The position numbers were made by a program, and so were the translations under genes. Positions 6,998-13,546 of a stretch of 36,444 nucleotides of DNA are shown one piece after another. The notes beneath the pieces were generated by a model that saw only the letters and a program-made list of their open reading frames with translations, searched no databases and was not told where the DNA came from. The first letter of the stretch is position 1. Every line of letters starts with the position of its first letter. This DNA comes from a virus, in the IMG/VR virus record IMGVR_UViG_3300044641_002664, positions 1 to 36,444 of that record. One strand, given 5' to 3'.

Positions 6998-7575
6998 CAG
7001 GAATATTATTACTATCTCTTGCAGGTTCGACAAAAAGTAAAGCTCAGCAAGCACCGAGCAATACTAATATTGCAGGACCCTCAGCATCTGCGACTGGTAA
7101 CGTAACTAACCAGGCAGTTCAGGTGCTTCAGGGTCCTTATGCAATGAATACTTATGGTGGTGGGGTTAGTTGCCAAGGTCCAACAATGAGCGTTGCTCCA
7201 TTTGCATTAGGAAATTTTAATGGGAGTCAAGATCCAGAGTCTTATCAATCTTATAATGGGAATTTTGGTGTAAGTCTAGGATTTAATTTCCCCCTCGATG
7301 GTTCATTACAAGAACTTTGTAAAGAAAGAGCAAGAACAGAAATAAAAAGACAAAACGCAGAAGCGGATAAAGCACGTCTCGATTTTGAATTAGTTAGGTT
7401 ATTGAAATGCGGTGAAGCAAAAAAATCAGGTATCGACTTTCATCCAAATAGTCCATATGCAAGTGTTTGTGCTGATGTAATAATACAACCACCAAAAATT
7501 GTTACAATTGACCCTGTTGGATCTCTAAATATAAAGACACCTCCTAAGCAAGTCAATGGGCAAACCCAAAAATAA
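6934..7575 (+). CDS. Exported protein with C-terminal coiled coil (213 aa)
   Basis: ATG 6934 (AAGGA upstream) overlaps the previous gene by 64 bases; no later ATG, GTG or TTG precedes the hydrophobic core LYTVTGILLLSLAG, so this start gives a signal peptide with a long n-region and a likely cut after SKAQQ. The middle is Gly/Asn/Ser-rich (one Cys), a FGVSLGFNFPLDG segment looks like a strand before a ~45-residue charged helix (CKERARTEIKRQNAEADKAR), and two more Cys follow. It could be an outer-membrane or periplasmic scaffold. Function unknown. Confidence 0.68.
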   Translation: MDRSQYRNKFGYKLGICLYTVTGILLLSLAGSTKSKAQQAPSNTNIAGPSASATGNVTNQAVQVLQGPYAMNTYGGGVSCQGPTMSVAPFALGNFNGSQDPESYQSYNGNFGVSLGFNFPLDGSLQELCKERARTEIKRQNAEADKARLDFELVRLLKCGEAKKSGIDFHPNSPYASVCADVIIQPPKIVTIDPVGSLNIKTPPKQVNGQTQK

Positions 7576-7657
7576 AAAAAGTAAGTCTGCTAACGCCAAG
7601 CAGAATTCTGGTAATGCTACAGCGAAAAAAGCAAAGAATGGTGGTAAGAAGAAGTGA
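7556..7657 (+). CDS. Very basic 33-residue protein
   Basis: ATG at 7556 is nested in the 3' end of the preceding gene in another frame. The product starts MGKPKNKKSKSANAKQN and is about 40% Lys with Gly/Asn/Ala filler, resembling nucleic-acid-binding or ribosomal-tail peptides. Its TGA overlaps the ATG of the next ORF (TGATG). The compact coupling supports it, though low complexity keeps confidence moderate. Confidence 0.45.
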   Translation: MGKPKNKKSKSANAKQNSGNATAKKAKNGGKKK

Positions 7658-7833
7658 TGGAGTTCATCGCTTTTATGATAGTTGGTTACATTGAAACAAA
7701 TCCTGGTCAATGCACTTTAGAATATTTTAGATATAACGAAATACACTCACTAGTAGTACCGTGCCAAGAGAATGGAACACTCCAAAGAGGGAGTGTTGGA
7801 ATGCTCCAATCCATCAGATTCTCAAAGCTATAG
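7657..7833 (+). CDS. Hypothetical 58-residue protein
   Basis: ATG at 7657 overlaps the previous stop. The product begins MEFIAFMIVGYIETNPGQCT with a short hydrophobic start and two Cys. Its last 73 bases overlap the next gene in another frame, so one of the two frames may not be used. Function unknown. Confidence 0.42.
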   Translation: MEFIAFMIVGYIETNPGQCTLEYFRYNEIHSLVVPCQENGTLQRGSVGMLQSIRFSKL

Positions 7834-7961
7834 ACAATCACACTCGTCTTTGGATGGAGACGGGTGACTATTGGCATGAAGAACAGGCCCAGATCTTGAG
7901 AAAGTATGTAAAAGATTTGAAAGTCTGGATTCATAAACAAGAAGGATGGTGGGATGAATGA
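7761..7961 (+). CDS. Small Trp-rich soluble protein (66 aa)
   Basis: The frame starts at GTG 7761 (MPREWNTPKRECWN), is Trp/His/Lys-rich (six Trp) and ends in the ATGA that starts the HExxH gene. No ATG is available before residue 32, so the GTG start is inferred from the compact N-terminal pattern. The mostly helical sequence (HQILKAIDNHTRLW, EEQAQILRKYVKDLKVW) looks like a genuine folded protein. No family recognised. Confidence 0.6.
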   Translation: MPREWNTPKRECWNAPIHQILKAIDNHTRLWMETGDYWHEEQAQILRKYVKDLKVWIHKQEGWWDE

Positions 7962-8704
7962 AAAAGATCCTCACAGCAATCGGGTTATCATTAACCTTTT
8001 CATTTCCAGTTAATGCAAATAAATTAGAAAAGACTCAACCAACTGTTCCCGCATATAGCGTAGCAGCGATGGGTTGTATGATACTCAGAGAATGTACAGA
8101 AGGGGTTGAACAACTTACACCAGAGTCTGATATACTTAAAAGCGCATCTTTTGATCCATTCAGAGAAGAAATTAAAAGTATTTTAACTGCTTTGAATAAA
8201 GTTAACGTCCCTGTATATGTTGGGCAGAGTAGATACTTTACTCCAAGAACAGTCGGACTTTACAAACCAAAGTATAATCGTTTCTTTGTTAATGAAAATC
8301 TTTTAAAAGATCCTAGAGAATTTCTGGGAACAATGAGACATGAGGGTTGGCATGTCGTCCAAGACTGTATGGGTGGTGGAATTGAAACATCTTTTATGGC
8401 TCAGGTTCATCAAGATTCTGAGATTCCATCTTGGGTAATGAAGAGCACGAGACTTGCATATGAATCAATGATGCAAAGTCGTGCAGTTCCTTGGGAGGCA
8501 GATGCTAACTGGGCAGAAGAGCAGTCAAATGTAACCGCACAGAAGTTAGAAATGTGTGCGAAAGGTCCATTGTGGGAACAGATTCGTCCAACACCAATGA
8601 CGATGGAATGGTTAATCGGTTGCGGATGGATGAAACCACAAGAAGGTTACAAAGAATATACTCCAAATCAAAAATCAGAGTATTGTGTGGAGGGTAAATA
8701 CTAA
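7958..8704 (+). CDS. Exported putative zinc metallopeptidase (HExxH, DUF4157-like core)
   Basis: 248 residues with a signal peptide (MKKILTAIGLSLTFSFPVNA). Residues 128-132 read HEGWH in the context MRHEGWHVVQDC, the HExxHxxQ arrangement of DUF4157-type gluzincins. A candidate third ligand Glu180 lies in PWEADANWAE. Several Cys (40, 46, 137, 200 and near the C-terminus) could form periplasmic disulfides. Coupled by ATGA to the gene before and by TAATG to the one after. A role in envelope remodelling, lysis or processing of the co-exported proteins is plausible. Peptidase activity is inferred from the motif only. Confidence 0.72.
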   Translation: MKKILTAIGLSLTFSFPVNANKLEKTQPTVPAYSVAAMGCMILRECTEGVEQLTPESDILKSASFDPFREEIKSILTALNKVNVPVYVGQSRYFTPRTVGLYKPKYNRFFVNENLLKDPREFLGTMRHEGWHVVQDCMGGGIETSFMAQVHQDSEIPSWVMKSTRLAYESMMQSRAVPWEADANWAEEQSNVTAQKLEMCAKGPLWEQIRPTPMTMEWLIGCGWMKPQEGYKEYTPNQKSEYCVEGKY

Positions 8705-8811
8705 TGTCTCATGCTGTTGTTTGGATATTAAACAATCCAATAACTTTAGGGATACTTTGTTTTTGTTTAGTAATTTTTCCTATTGTGGGTATTTGGTATG
8801 TCCATAAATGA
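8704..8811 (+). CDS. 35-residue membrane protein
   Basis: ATG overlaps the preceding TAA (TAATG). The product (MSHAVVWILNNPITLGILCF, then a second hydrophobic stretch to WYVHK) is essentially one membrane helix. Overlaps the next ORF by 14 bases. Could be a holin-like or accessory membrane peptide. Function unknown. Confidence 0.5.
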   Translation: MSHAVVWILNNPITLGILCFCLVIFPIVGIWYVHK

Positions 8812-8956
8812 TTTTCCCTGGGGAGTTGTTATAATATTATCTTGCGGACTTGCGTTCACAGGATACATCATTTACTACATATTAAGATTAGCATATATGG
8901 AGATGCAAGATGAAGAACCTAGCACTCATTCTATCAGCAACAAGTCTAGCGATTAG
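8798..8956 (+). CDS. 52-residue membrane protein
   Basis: Begins within the previous ORF (ATG 8798). Residues 8-32 are a membrane helix (WGVVIILSCGLAFTGYIIYY), followed by an acidic/Ser tail that overlaps the next gene by 47 bases. Function unknown; the coding claim rests on coupling and the helix. Confidence 0.48.
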   Translation: MSINDFPWGVVIILSCGLAFTGYIIYYILRLAYMEMQDEEPSTHSISNKSSD

Positions 8957-9119
8957 TGGAGCACTTTGTTATGGTGCTTATGTGACTTATCAAAAGGCAC
9001 AGAATATTCTGAATAATCCAGAAGAGTTTGTTGGTGCTGTTGTTGAAAAACAAGTTAATAAAGCATTTGAAAAACTACCTATTCCTAAACTAAATACTGA
9101 GAAGTTTAAACTATTCTGA
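8910..9119 (+). CDS. Small membrane-anchored protein (69 aa)
   Basis: GGAG eight bases before ATG 8910. The N-terminus MKNLALILSATSLAISGALC is a signal anchor or lipoprotein-like segment ending at a Cys, followed by a helical charged tail (EFVGAVVEKQVNKAFEKLPI). Overlaps the previous ORF in another frame. Precedes the SNase gene by three bases. Unknown role. Confidence 0.6.
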   Translation: MKNLALILSATSLAISGALCYGAYVTYQKAQNILNNPEEFVGAVVEKQVNKAFEKLPIPKLNTEKFKLF

Positions 9120-9122
9120 AGA

Positions 9123-9557
9123 ATGTCAGACAAAGATCCATACATCTATAGAATACGTTCAGTTCATAAGGTAGTAGATGGCGACACTATTGACGCTGAT
9201 ATTGATTTGGGTTTTGATATCTCCCTTACTAAGCGAATTCGTCTTGCTGGTGTCGATACCCCAGAGAGCAGAACAACTAATGCGTATGAAAAGAAACTTG
9301 GTCTTGAAGTTAAAGAGTGGCTTAAAAAGAAATTAGAAGGTCAGACTGATATTATTGTAAAAACAGAACTCCCAGATTCGACCGAAAAATACGGAAGAAT
9401 TCTGGGACATCTTTTTATTGGGGACAAAGAAGTATCAGCAGTGAATAAAAAGAAATCCATCAATCAACAAATGATTGATGAAGGTTATGCTTGGGAATAT
9501 GATGGTGGTACAAAGAAAAAGGACTTTGCTTTATTGGAATCTAGGAGGCAAAAATGA
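9123..9557 (+). CDS. Staphylococcal nuclease-like (SNc) thermonuclease
   Basis: 144 residues spanning the SNase fold. Catalytic/Ca-binding positions are visible: Asp21 (VVDGDTID), Arg40, Asp45, Thr46 and Glu48 (RIRLAGVDTPES), and Arg92 (KYGRILG). There is no signal peptide, so it should act in the cytoplasm unless exported otherwise. SNase homologues are common in cyanophages and may degrade host DNA or RNA. It ends in an ATGA overlap with a small membrane gene. Confidence 0.9.
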   Translation: MSDKDPYIYRIRSVHKVVDGDTIDADIDLGFDISLTKRIRLAGVDTPESRTTNAYEKKLGLEVKEWLKKKLEGQTDIIVKTELPDSTEKYGRILGHLFIGDKEVSAVNKKKSINQQMIDEGYAWEYDGGTKKKDFALLESRRQK

Positions 9558-9691
9558 CTGCTGCACCAGTAAAAGAAAAGCGTAAGGAAGAGAAAGATAA
9601 TATCTTTCTTGAAATTCTTTACAACGTTTCAATTCAATTACCAGTCTTAGTAATTGGGTGGATTATTACACAATTCACATCAGATAGATAA
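9554..9691 (+). CDS. 45-residue membrane protein ending the plus-strand cassette
   Basis: ATG in the ATGA of the SNase gene, preceded by AGGAGG. Charged N-terminus (KEKRKEEKDN), then one helix (VSIQLPVLVIGWIITQF). Its last 12 bases overlap the convergent minus-strand gene. No plus-strand intrinsic terminator is visible between them. Unknown function. Confidence 0.6.
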   Translation: MTAAPVKEKRKEEKDNIFLEILYNVSIQLPVLVIGWIITQFTSDR

Positions 9692-10573
9692 TTTAGCAGA
9701 CAATTTTTTAGCAATTTTTTTAGCGGGGGCAAAGAGAGATTTAAATCTTTCTTTGCCCTCTTTTGTAAACTTATCTTTGATAATATCATCAATAATAATC
9801 TTATTGTCTATTTCGTAAAGAGCATTAATCTCAACTTGATCCCGAATATATTGCTCTACATTAGTAACTTGTTCTACAAGTTTTGTCCCATTTTCAGAAT
9901 ATTCAAAAATATCAACGTGCCCTTCTTCTGCTAAGACATAGTGTAAAACAGGTTTAACTTGTTTGATTTTGATTTTAAATTTATTTTTAGTTGCTTCTTT
10001 AATGATTGGTTCTGCTGCGTTCTTTAATGCATTAAGAACAGTTGTAGACGCTATCGTAGCGGCAGTAGTTACTACTGCGACAGCACCAGCCGTAGCAACA
10101 AGAGAAGGATCAGGTAGATTAATATCTGCACCAAGAACTGTAAAGGTTGGTTGAGGTTTATCTGCTGGTATTTCAGCAATAGGCGCTTGAGTGGGGGGAG
10201 TTTGAAAAACTTGAGGCACTTGAGGTGGGGGAGTACTATTAGGTAAACTCCTGTTCTTATCTGCCTGTTCCTCTTGTTTTTTCTGATCTGCTTTTACAGC
10301 TGCATCAAACTCTTCCTGTGTTGGAACATTGATCACAGGATATTTTATAGAAGGTCTAGGAAAGTCTATAATAGGAAGTCCTAGACCTTGTGTTACTGGA
10401 ACTTCAAGCTTCGGGGCGGGCAGACGCTCTACTGTAGTCTGGGGAATCCCCTGGATCGCAGTTTGGGCAACCTGTGGTTGCTGAAGCATCGGCAACGAGT
10501 TCTGCTGGAGGTTCTGGTTCTGGAGTTGGTTCAACTGAGGTGATCCCAGGTTGTCTATTTGGTTGATCTCCAT
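9680..10573 (-). CDS. Pro/Gln-rich protein with central hydrophobic segment (297 aa)
   Basis: Residues 1-50 are Gln/Asn/Leu-rich, 50-150 Pro-rich (repeated PxP and TPPPQVPQ runs), followed by a hydrophobic Ala/Val/Thr segment around 158-180 (LVATAGAVAVVTTAATIAST) and a charged folded C-terminal domain ending in Lys-rich helices. The long Pro-rich spacer next to a membrane segment is reminiscent of TonB- or spanin-like periplasm-crossing proteins. Its 5' end overlaps the holin-like gene by 170 bases in another frame. It lies at the end of the lysis-type operon. Alternatively it is a virion protein. Confidence 0.65.
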   Translation of the reverse strand: MEINQIDNLGSPQLNQLQNQNLQQNSLPMLQQPQVAQTAIQGIPQTTVERLPAPKLEVPVTQGLGLPIIDFPRPSIKYPVINVPTQEEFDAAVKADQKKQEEQADKNRSLPNSTPPPQVPQVFQTPPTQAPIAEIPADKPQPTFTVLGADINLPDPSLVATAGAVAVVTTAATIASTTVLNALKNAAEPIIKEATKNKFKIKIKQVKPVLHYVLAEEGHVDIFEYSENGTKLVEQVTNVEQYIRDQVEINALYEIDNKIIIDDIIKDKFTKEGKERFKSLFAPAKKIAKKLSAKLSI

Positions 10574-10739
10574 CCTTATCGTCTCCTTTTTTTAGAGTAT
10601 CAACTCCAAAGGTAGCAGCTGCTGCAGTAAACACTGTAGCAATAAAGGTTGGATCCATTTTAGCAAGTAGACCCGCATATGATGCTGTGAGTAGAGCAGC
10701 ACTCCAACTCAAAACAGTAATTCTAACGATAGTGCTCAT
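10404..10739 (-). CDS. Putative holin-like membrane protein (111 aa)
   Basis: The N-terminal ~50 residues contain two hydrophobic stretches (VLSWSAALLTASYAGLLA and TFIATVFTAAAATFG), then a charged and Pro/Glu-rich tail (PEPEPPAELV) with a CPNC motif. Size, topology and location just after a lysozyme gene fit a holin; family not recognised. I prefer ATG 10739 (AGGA seven bases upstream) over ATG 10772, whose AAGGA is too close. The 3' third overlaps the next gene by 170 bases. Confidence 0.6.
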   Translation of the reverse strand: MSTIVRITVLSWSAALLTASYAGLLAKMDPTFIATVFTAAAATFGVDTLKKGDDKDGDQPNRQPGITSVEPTPEPEPPAELVADASATTGCPNCDPGDSPDYSRASARPEA

Positions 10740-10793
10740 ACATCTTTCCTTTTTCTGTTGTGGTTCAGCCATTGTCCTTGATTGAGAGTGAGG

Positions 10794-11465
10794 TTAACCT
10801 TTTTTCCAAGCTTCACCTTCCGCCTTTCTTCTACGTGCTAAACCTGCTTCTACATTTGAACCAGGATTTCTGTAGAGATAGAGCGCATCGGGAACTTTGT
10901 CCCACTCTTTATTCTTCAGTACTCTAGTTATAGTATTAAAATTATCACCACCGTAAAAACCAGCGCCGAGATTATAAGCAAAGCTGAGCAAAGCTCCTCT
11001 TTTACCATCACTCATTTCATTCCAATGTGGAATCTTACGAAGTGCTGGGAGAAAGTGATGCTTCGCTTCTTCAATCAGTAGCTCATCTGCTTCTGCTTGA
11101 GTAATTTTGTCTCCCATCTTGAATGGTTGCCCATTCTTATTTCTAGTAGAACCCCAACCAATAGTGATTGGAAGTCCACCAGAAAGAGGATCTGGATAGG
11201 CATTCAATCTGCATCCTTCAAATTCTTTAACTAATTTGATGCCCATTTGTGGAACATCATCACCACCAACTACAGAAGCAGGAGCTGCAGCAGCAGGGGC
11301 TGGTGCAGCATTACCCTTTTTTCCTCTAAAAATCTCCGCCCAATCTACGTTATCTTCTAGATACTTAACTGGTAAGTTATCTTCTAACCACTGTACGGCT
11401 TTAACGTGATTAGGATTCTTCTCATCATAGAACTTGAAAAAGTTGTGTAGATCAATTCTTGCCAT
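10794..11465 (-). CDS. Endolysin, GH24 T4-type lysozyme with N-terminal module
   Basis: 223 residues. Residues 75-223 form a GH24 lysozyme: catalytic Glu83 (EFEGCRLNAY), Asp92 (YPDPLSGG) and Thr101 (ITIGWGS), and the C-terminal block GLARRRKAE. Residues 1-48 (LHNFFKFYDEKNPNHVKAVQW) are a module shared with the C39-like protein encoded upstream. An Ala/Pro linker (~52-66) joins them. The enzyme hydrolyses the peptidoglycan glycan backbone. No signal peptide, so holin-dependent release is expected. AGGAGG is well placed. Confidence 0.93.
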   Translation of the reverse strand: MARIDLHNFFKFYDEKNPNHVKAVQWLEDNLPVKYLEDNVDWAEIFRGKKGNAAPAPAAAAPASVVGGDDVPQMGIKLVKEFEGCRLNAYPDPLSGGLPITIGWGSTRNKNGQPFKMGDKITQAEADELLIEEAKHHFLPALRKIPHWNEMSDGKRGALLSFAYNLGAGFYGGDNFNTITRVLKNKEWDKVPDALYLYRNPGSNVEAGLARRRKAEGEAWKKG

Positions 11466-11598
11466 TTGTTCCTCCTATATTTGGAAAGTAAATTTCAAAT
11501 AATTCGTTTGCTTCTTTGTGTTTTCCTTGATTTGTGAGTTTCTTCACTTCTTCCAGAATTTTCTTTTTAAACTCAGTCGAAGATCCTTCCCCACCCAT
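11452..11598 (-). CDS. 48-residue charged ORF between the two lysins
   Basis: ATG 11598 has AGGAGG five bases upstream and lies inside the 3' end of the C39-like gene; its TGA lies 14 bases inside the lysozyme gene. The product starts MGGEGSSTEFKKKILEEVKK and is a Lys/Glu-rich helix with a Gly/Asn end. Strong ribosome-binding site and overlap on both sides support coding. Could be a lysis regulator; no family recognised. Confidence 0.55.
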   Translation of the reverse strand: MGGEGSSTEFKKKILEEVKKLTNQGKHKEANELFEIYFPNIGGTNGKN

Positions 11599-12244
11599 CA
11601 TTACCTCCTGGACACCAACGATGCTTCAGGACTGCCTTTGTATAAATGGTCTTCTTACCATTTGTTACGGGACCAGTGTAATTATCATTCAAAGAACCAT
11701 AAGGATCATTAACGAAATATCCCTTTCCATCTGGAGTCTTACCAATCACTACACACATGTGACCACCAGTAGGAGCAGATAAAGAACCGCGATGCAAGAT
11801 ACCAATAACAACAGGTTTCCCAGCATCAAGACTCTTATCAATATCAGCAAAAGAAAGATTATAGCTAAAGTGAGACTTAACTCCATAACCTGCGAGAACT
11901 TTCGTCTGTACCGCATGGTCAGTAGTGTCGCCAATCGCAAATACTTTCTTAACGTATTCATCGTCGCCTTTGATGCTTCCTGGCTTGAGGAAAGCAAGGC
12001 ACATAGCGCACGATGAACTGTTACAAGTTCTATGTGCATCTCGATAGTTATCTACTTGATTGAAGTATGGAACGTTAAGAACTGCTGGAGTTGGAGGTTT
12101 TGTTCTAAAAATACCAATCCACTCGGTTTCTGAATCGTCCATAAACTCAGCAGGAAGGTTATCTTCTAACCATTGAACTGCTGCTACGTGATTCGCGTTA
12201 CCATCATCATAATATTTGAAAAAGTTATGAAGATCTAACGTCAT
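11573..12244 (-). CDS. Putative cysteine peptidase-type endolysin (C39-like) with shared N-terminal module
   Basis: 223 residues. The first ~47 residues (LHNFFKYYDDGNANHVAAVQW) closely match the lysozyme's N-terminus. After a Pro linker, residues 56-200 fit a C39-like papain fold: NVPYFNQVDN, a Cys cluster HRTCNSSSCAMCL with likely nucleophile Cys74, His162 (TGGHMCVVIG) and Asp180 (YFVNDPYG). C39-like domains in phage lysins cut peptide bonds. First gene of the lysis operon, about 25 bases below a perfect TATAAATA promoter. Peptidase activity is inferred. Confidence 0.85.
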   Translation of the reverse strand: MTLDLHNFFKYYDDGNANHVAAVQWLEDNLPAEFMDDSETEWIGIFRTKPPTPAVLNVPYFNQVDNYRDAHRTCNSSSCAMCLAFLKPGSIKGDDEYVKKVFAIGDTTDHAVQTKVLAGYGVKSHFSYNLSFADIDKSLDAGKPVVIGILHRGSLSAPTGGHMCVVIGKTPDGKGYFVNDPYGSLNDNYTGPVTNGKKTIYTKAVLKHRWCPGGNDGWGRIFD

Positions 12245-12268
12245 CTCGTTTTTCTATAAACACTGAGG

Positions 12269-12276
12269 TATTTATA
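12269..12276 (-). promoter_or_regulatory. Late promoter (TATAAATA) of the lysis operon
   Basis: Exact TATAAATA on the minus strand, 25 bases upstream of ATG 12244. It merges with the T-run of the upstream operon's terminator. A late promoter before lysis genes is what T4-like timing predicts. Confidence 0.7.
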
Positions 12277-12300
12277 AAAAAAGCACCTATTAAGGTGCTT
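12275..12300 (-). terminator. Intrinsic terminator of the hli/peroxiredoxin operon
   Basis: Perfect 8-bp stem AAGCACCT/AGGTGCTT with a 4-base loop, followed by a run of T on the minus strand, 16 bases after the peroxiredoxin stop. Confidence 0.85.
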
Positions 12301-12315
12301 ACAAAGATTATATTT

Positions 12316-12822
12316 TCAGCAATTTACACAGGATTTACTTTTTAGGTATCCCAAAACTTTTTCTGGTGTGGTTTCCTCATAAGGATCATCTTCTGCATTA
12401 TCACATTTACCAGACTCGATGAACAGTTTCTCAATCAAACAATTATCAATAACAGCAGCATATCGCCACGAACGGTAAGCAAATCCTAGATTAAATTTCT
12501 TTACAAGCATATCCATACCTTTGGTAAATTCTCCATTACCATCAGGAAGAAGTTTGACTTTTGAAACTCCTAGAGATTTTGCCCATGCATTCATAACGAA
12601 TGCATCGTTCATAGAAATACAATATACGTCATCAATTCCTTGCTGAATGAATTCAACAAACTTTTCTTCATACCCAGGTAATTGATATGAACTGCAAGTA
12701 GGGGTAAATGCTCCAGGAAGTGAAAAAATAACTACTCGCTTTCCAGTAAAAAGTTCTTCTGTGCTGCGAGCAACAAACTTTCCGCTCTCACGGAACATTA
12801 AATCAACTGAAGGAATAAGCAT
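12316..12822 (-). CDS. Peroxiredoxin (Prx5/AhpE-like, thiol peroxidase)
   Basis: 168 residues from ATG 12822 (a TTG nine bases upstream is less likely). The motif PGAFTPTCSS carries the peroxidatic Cys43 and the conserved Pro/Thr; SWRYAAVIDN resembles the second active-site block with Arg. The C-terminus ends in a Cys pair (KSCVNC) that could act as resolving thiols. It reduces peroxides using a thiol donor. It ends an operon of HLIP genes, a sensible pairing with high-light stress. The ribosome-binding site is weak, so coupling to the 28-residue ORF is likely. Confidence 0.9.
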   Translation of the reverse strand: MLIPSVDLMFRESGKFVARSTEELFTGKRVVIFSLPGAFTPTCSSYQLPGYEEKFVEFIQQGIDDVYCISMNDAFVMNAWAKSLGVSKVKLLPDGNGEFTKGMDMLVKKFNLGFAYRSWRYAAVIDNCLIEKLFIESGKCDNAEDDPYEETTPEKVLGYLKSKSCVNC

Positions 12823-12827
12823 AATTT

Positions 12828-12914
12828 TCAATACGTTTCTAATACTTTCTCTACACTATAACCTAAAAGTGTTAAAAAGGCAACAGCTGTTACTGTCCAA
12901 AGTAATTCGATCAT
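12828..12914 (-). CDS. 28-residue membrane peptide
   Basis: ATG 12914 overlaps the mini-HLIP stop (TGATG) and the TGA ends at 12828, inside the alternative TTG start of the peroxiredoxin frame. MIELLWTVTAVAFLTLLGYS is a single helix, then a charged tail. Resembles the size of minor photosystem or cytochrome subunits but has no recognised signature. Confidence 0.5.
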   Translation of the reverse strand: MIELLWTVTAVAFLTLLGYSVEKVLETY

Positions 12915-13021
12915 CACCAAATACCTGGAATGATTTGACCAGTAAAAGCATAACTGCCCATAGCGGCAACAATACCGATCATTGCTGCCCAACCATTAAT
13001 ACGTTCTGCGCGTTCGTTCAT
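12914..13021 (-). CDS. hli: Minimal high-light-inducible protein (35 aa)
   Basis: Only 35 residues, but contains the core of the HLIP helix: ERINGWAAMIGIVAAMG, matching the ExxNGRxAMxG chlorophyll-binding motif except that Arg is replaced by Trp. Ends in SYAFTGQIIPGIW. GGAGG precedes ATG 13021. Fourth base overlaps both neighbours (ATGA, TGATG). HLIPs bind pigment and dissipate excess energy in the thylakoid; this is among the shortest forms. Confidence 0.82.
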   Translation of the reverse strand: MNERAERINGWAAMIGIVAAMGSYAFTGQIIPGIW

Positions 13022-13170
13022 TTTAGAATCCTCCAAATTTCTTTTAATTTTTGAATAATTTTTTGACGTTTTGTTTTTTTAGTCGAAAGAAAGGCTGGTT
13101 TTTGATTTGGGTCAGCAGGAACAAATTTAATCTCTGCCCAAATTTCTGGTTTTTTATTTGAATCTAGCAT
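13018..13170 (-). CDS. 50-residue basic protein in the hli operon
   Basis: ATG 13170 to TGA 13018, ATGA overlap with the mini-HLIP. The product starts MLDSNKKPEIWAEIKFVPAD and ends in a Lys-rich amphipathic helix (TKRQKIIQKLKEIWRILK). No membrane segment. Between two HLIP genes. Function unknown. Confidence 0.58.
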   Translation of the reverse strand: MLDSNKKPEIWAEIKFVPADPNQKPAFLSTKKTKRQKIIQKLKEIWRILK

Positions 13171-13237
13171 TTACGATTAAATCGAAAAGATCTTTAAAAT
13201 AATTTATCACTAAATGCGTAGAAAATCAACTCCAATA

Positions 13238-13447
13238 TCAAATCAATCCAAAGAAGAATTTACCTGTGATAGCATAAGAAAGGAAACCAGCAACAATGCC
13301 GACCATAGCCCAACGTCCATTTGCTTTCTCCGCTTTTACTGCATAAGGTTCAAACCCATAACGTTCGATGTCTTCTTTCGACATCCACATTGTAGGTTCT
13401 TTAGCGAACATGTTCATTTGTCCGCGCTCATTAGTTGTTACAGTCAT
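13238..13447 (-). CDS. hli: High-light-inducible protein (HLIP, 69 aa)
   Basis: A standard-size phage HLIP: hydrophilic N-terminus, then AEKANGRWAMVGIVAGFLSY carrying the ExxNGRxAM chlorophyll-binding motif and one membrane helix, ending FFFGLI. Acts in the thylakoid, protecting photosystems under stress. First gene of the hli/peroxiredoxin operon, below a TTGACT-17-TATAAT promoter and a late-like TATAAATG. Confidence 0.95.
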   Translation of the reverse strand: MTVTTNERGQMNMFAKEPTMWMSKEDIERYGFEPYAVKAEKANGRWAMVGIVAGFLSYAITGKFFFGLI

Positions 13448-13474
13448 TTTCGTTTTATTACGAATTGTTACACA

Positions 13475-13503
13475 ATTATATAGGAAAAATAAAAAAGAGT
13501 CAA
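13475..13503 (-). promoter_or_regulatory. Sigma70-type early promoter of the hli operon
   Basis: Minus strand: TTGACT at 13503-13498, 17-base spacer, TATAAT at 13480-13475, about 28 bases before ATG 13447. Just upstream (13517-13524) a TATAAATG resembles the late octamer (7 of 8). Confidence 0.72.
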
Positions 13504-13546
13504 GTACCTTTGGTAAGCATTTATACTTATTTTGTTAGGAAATGAA

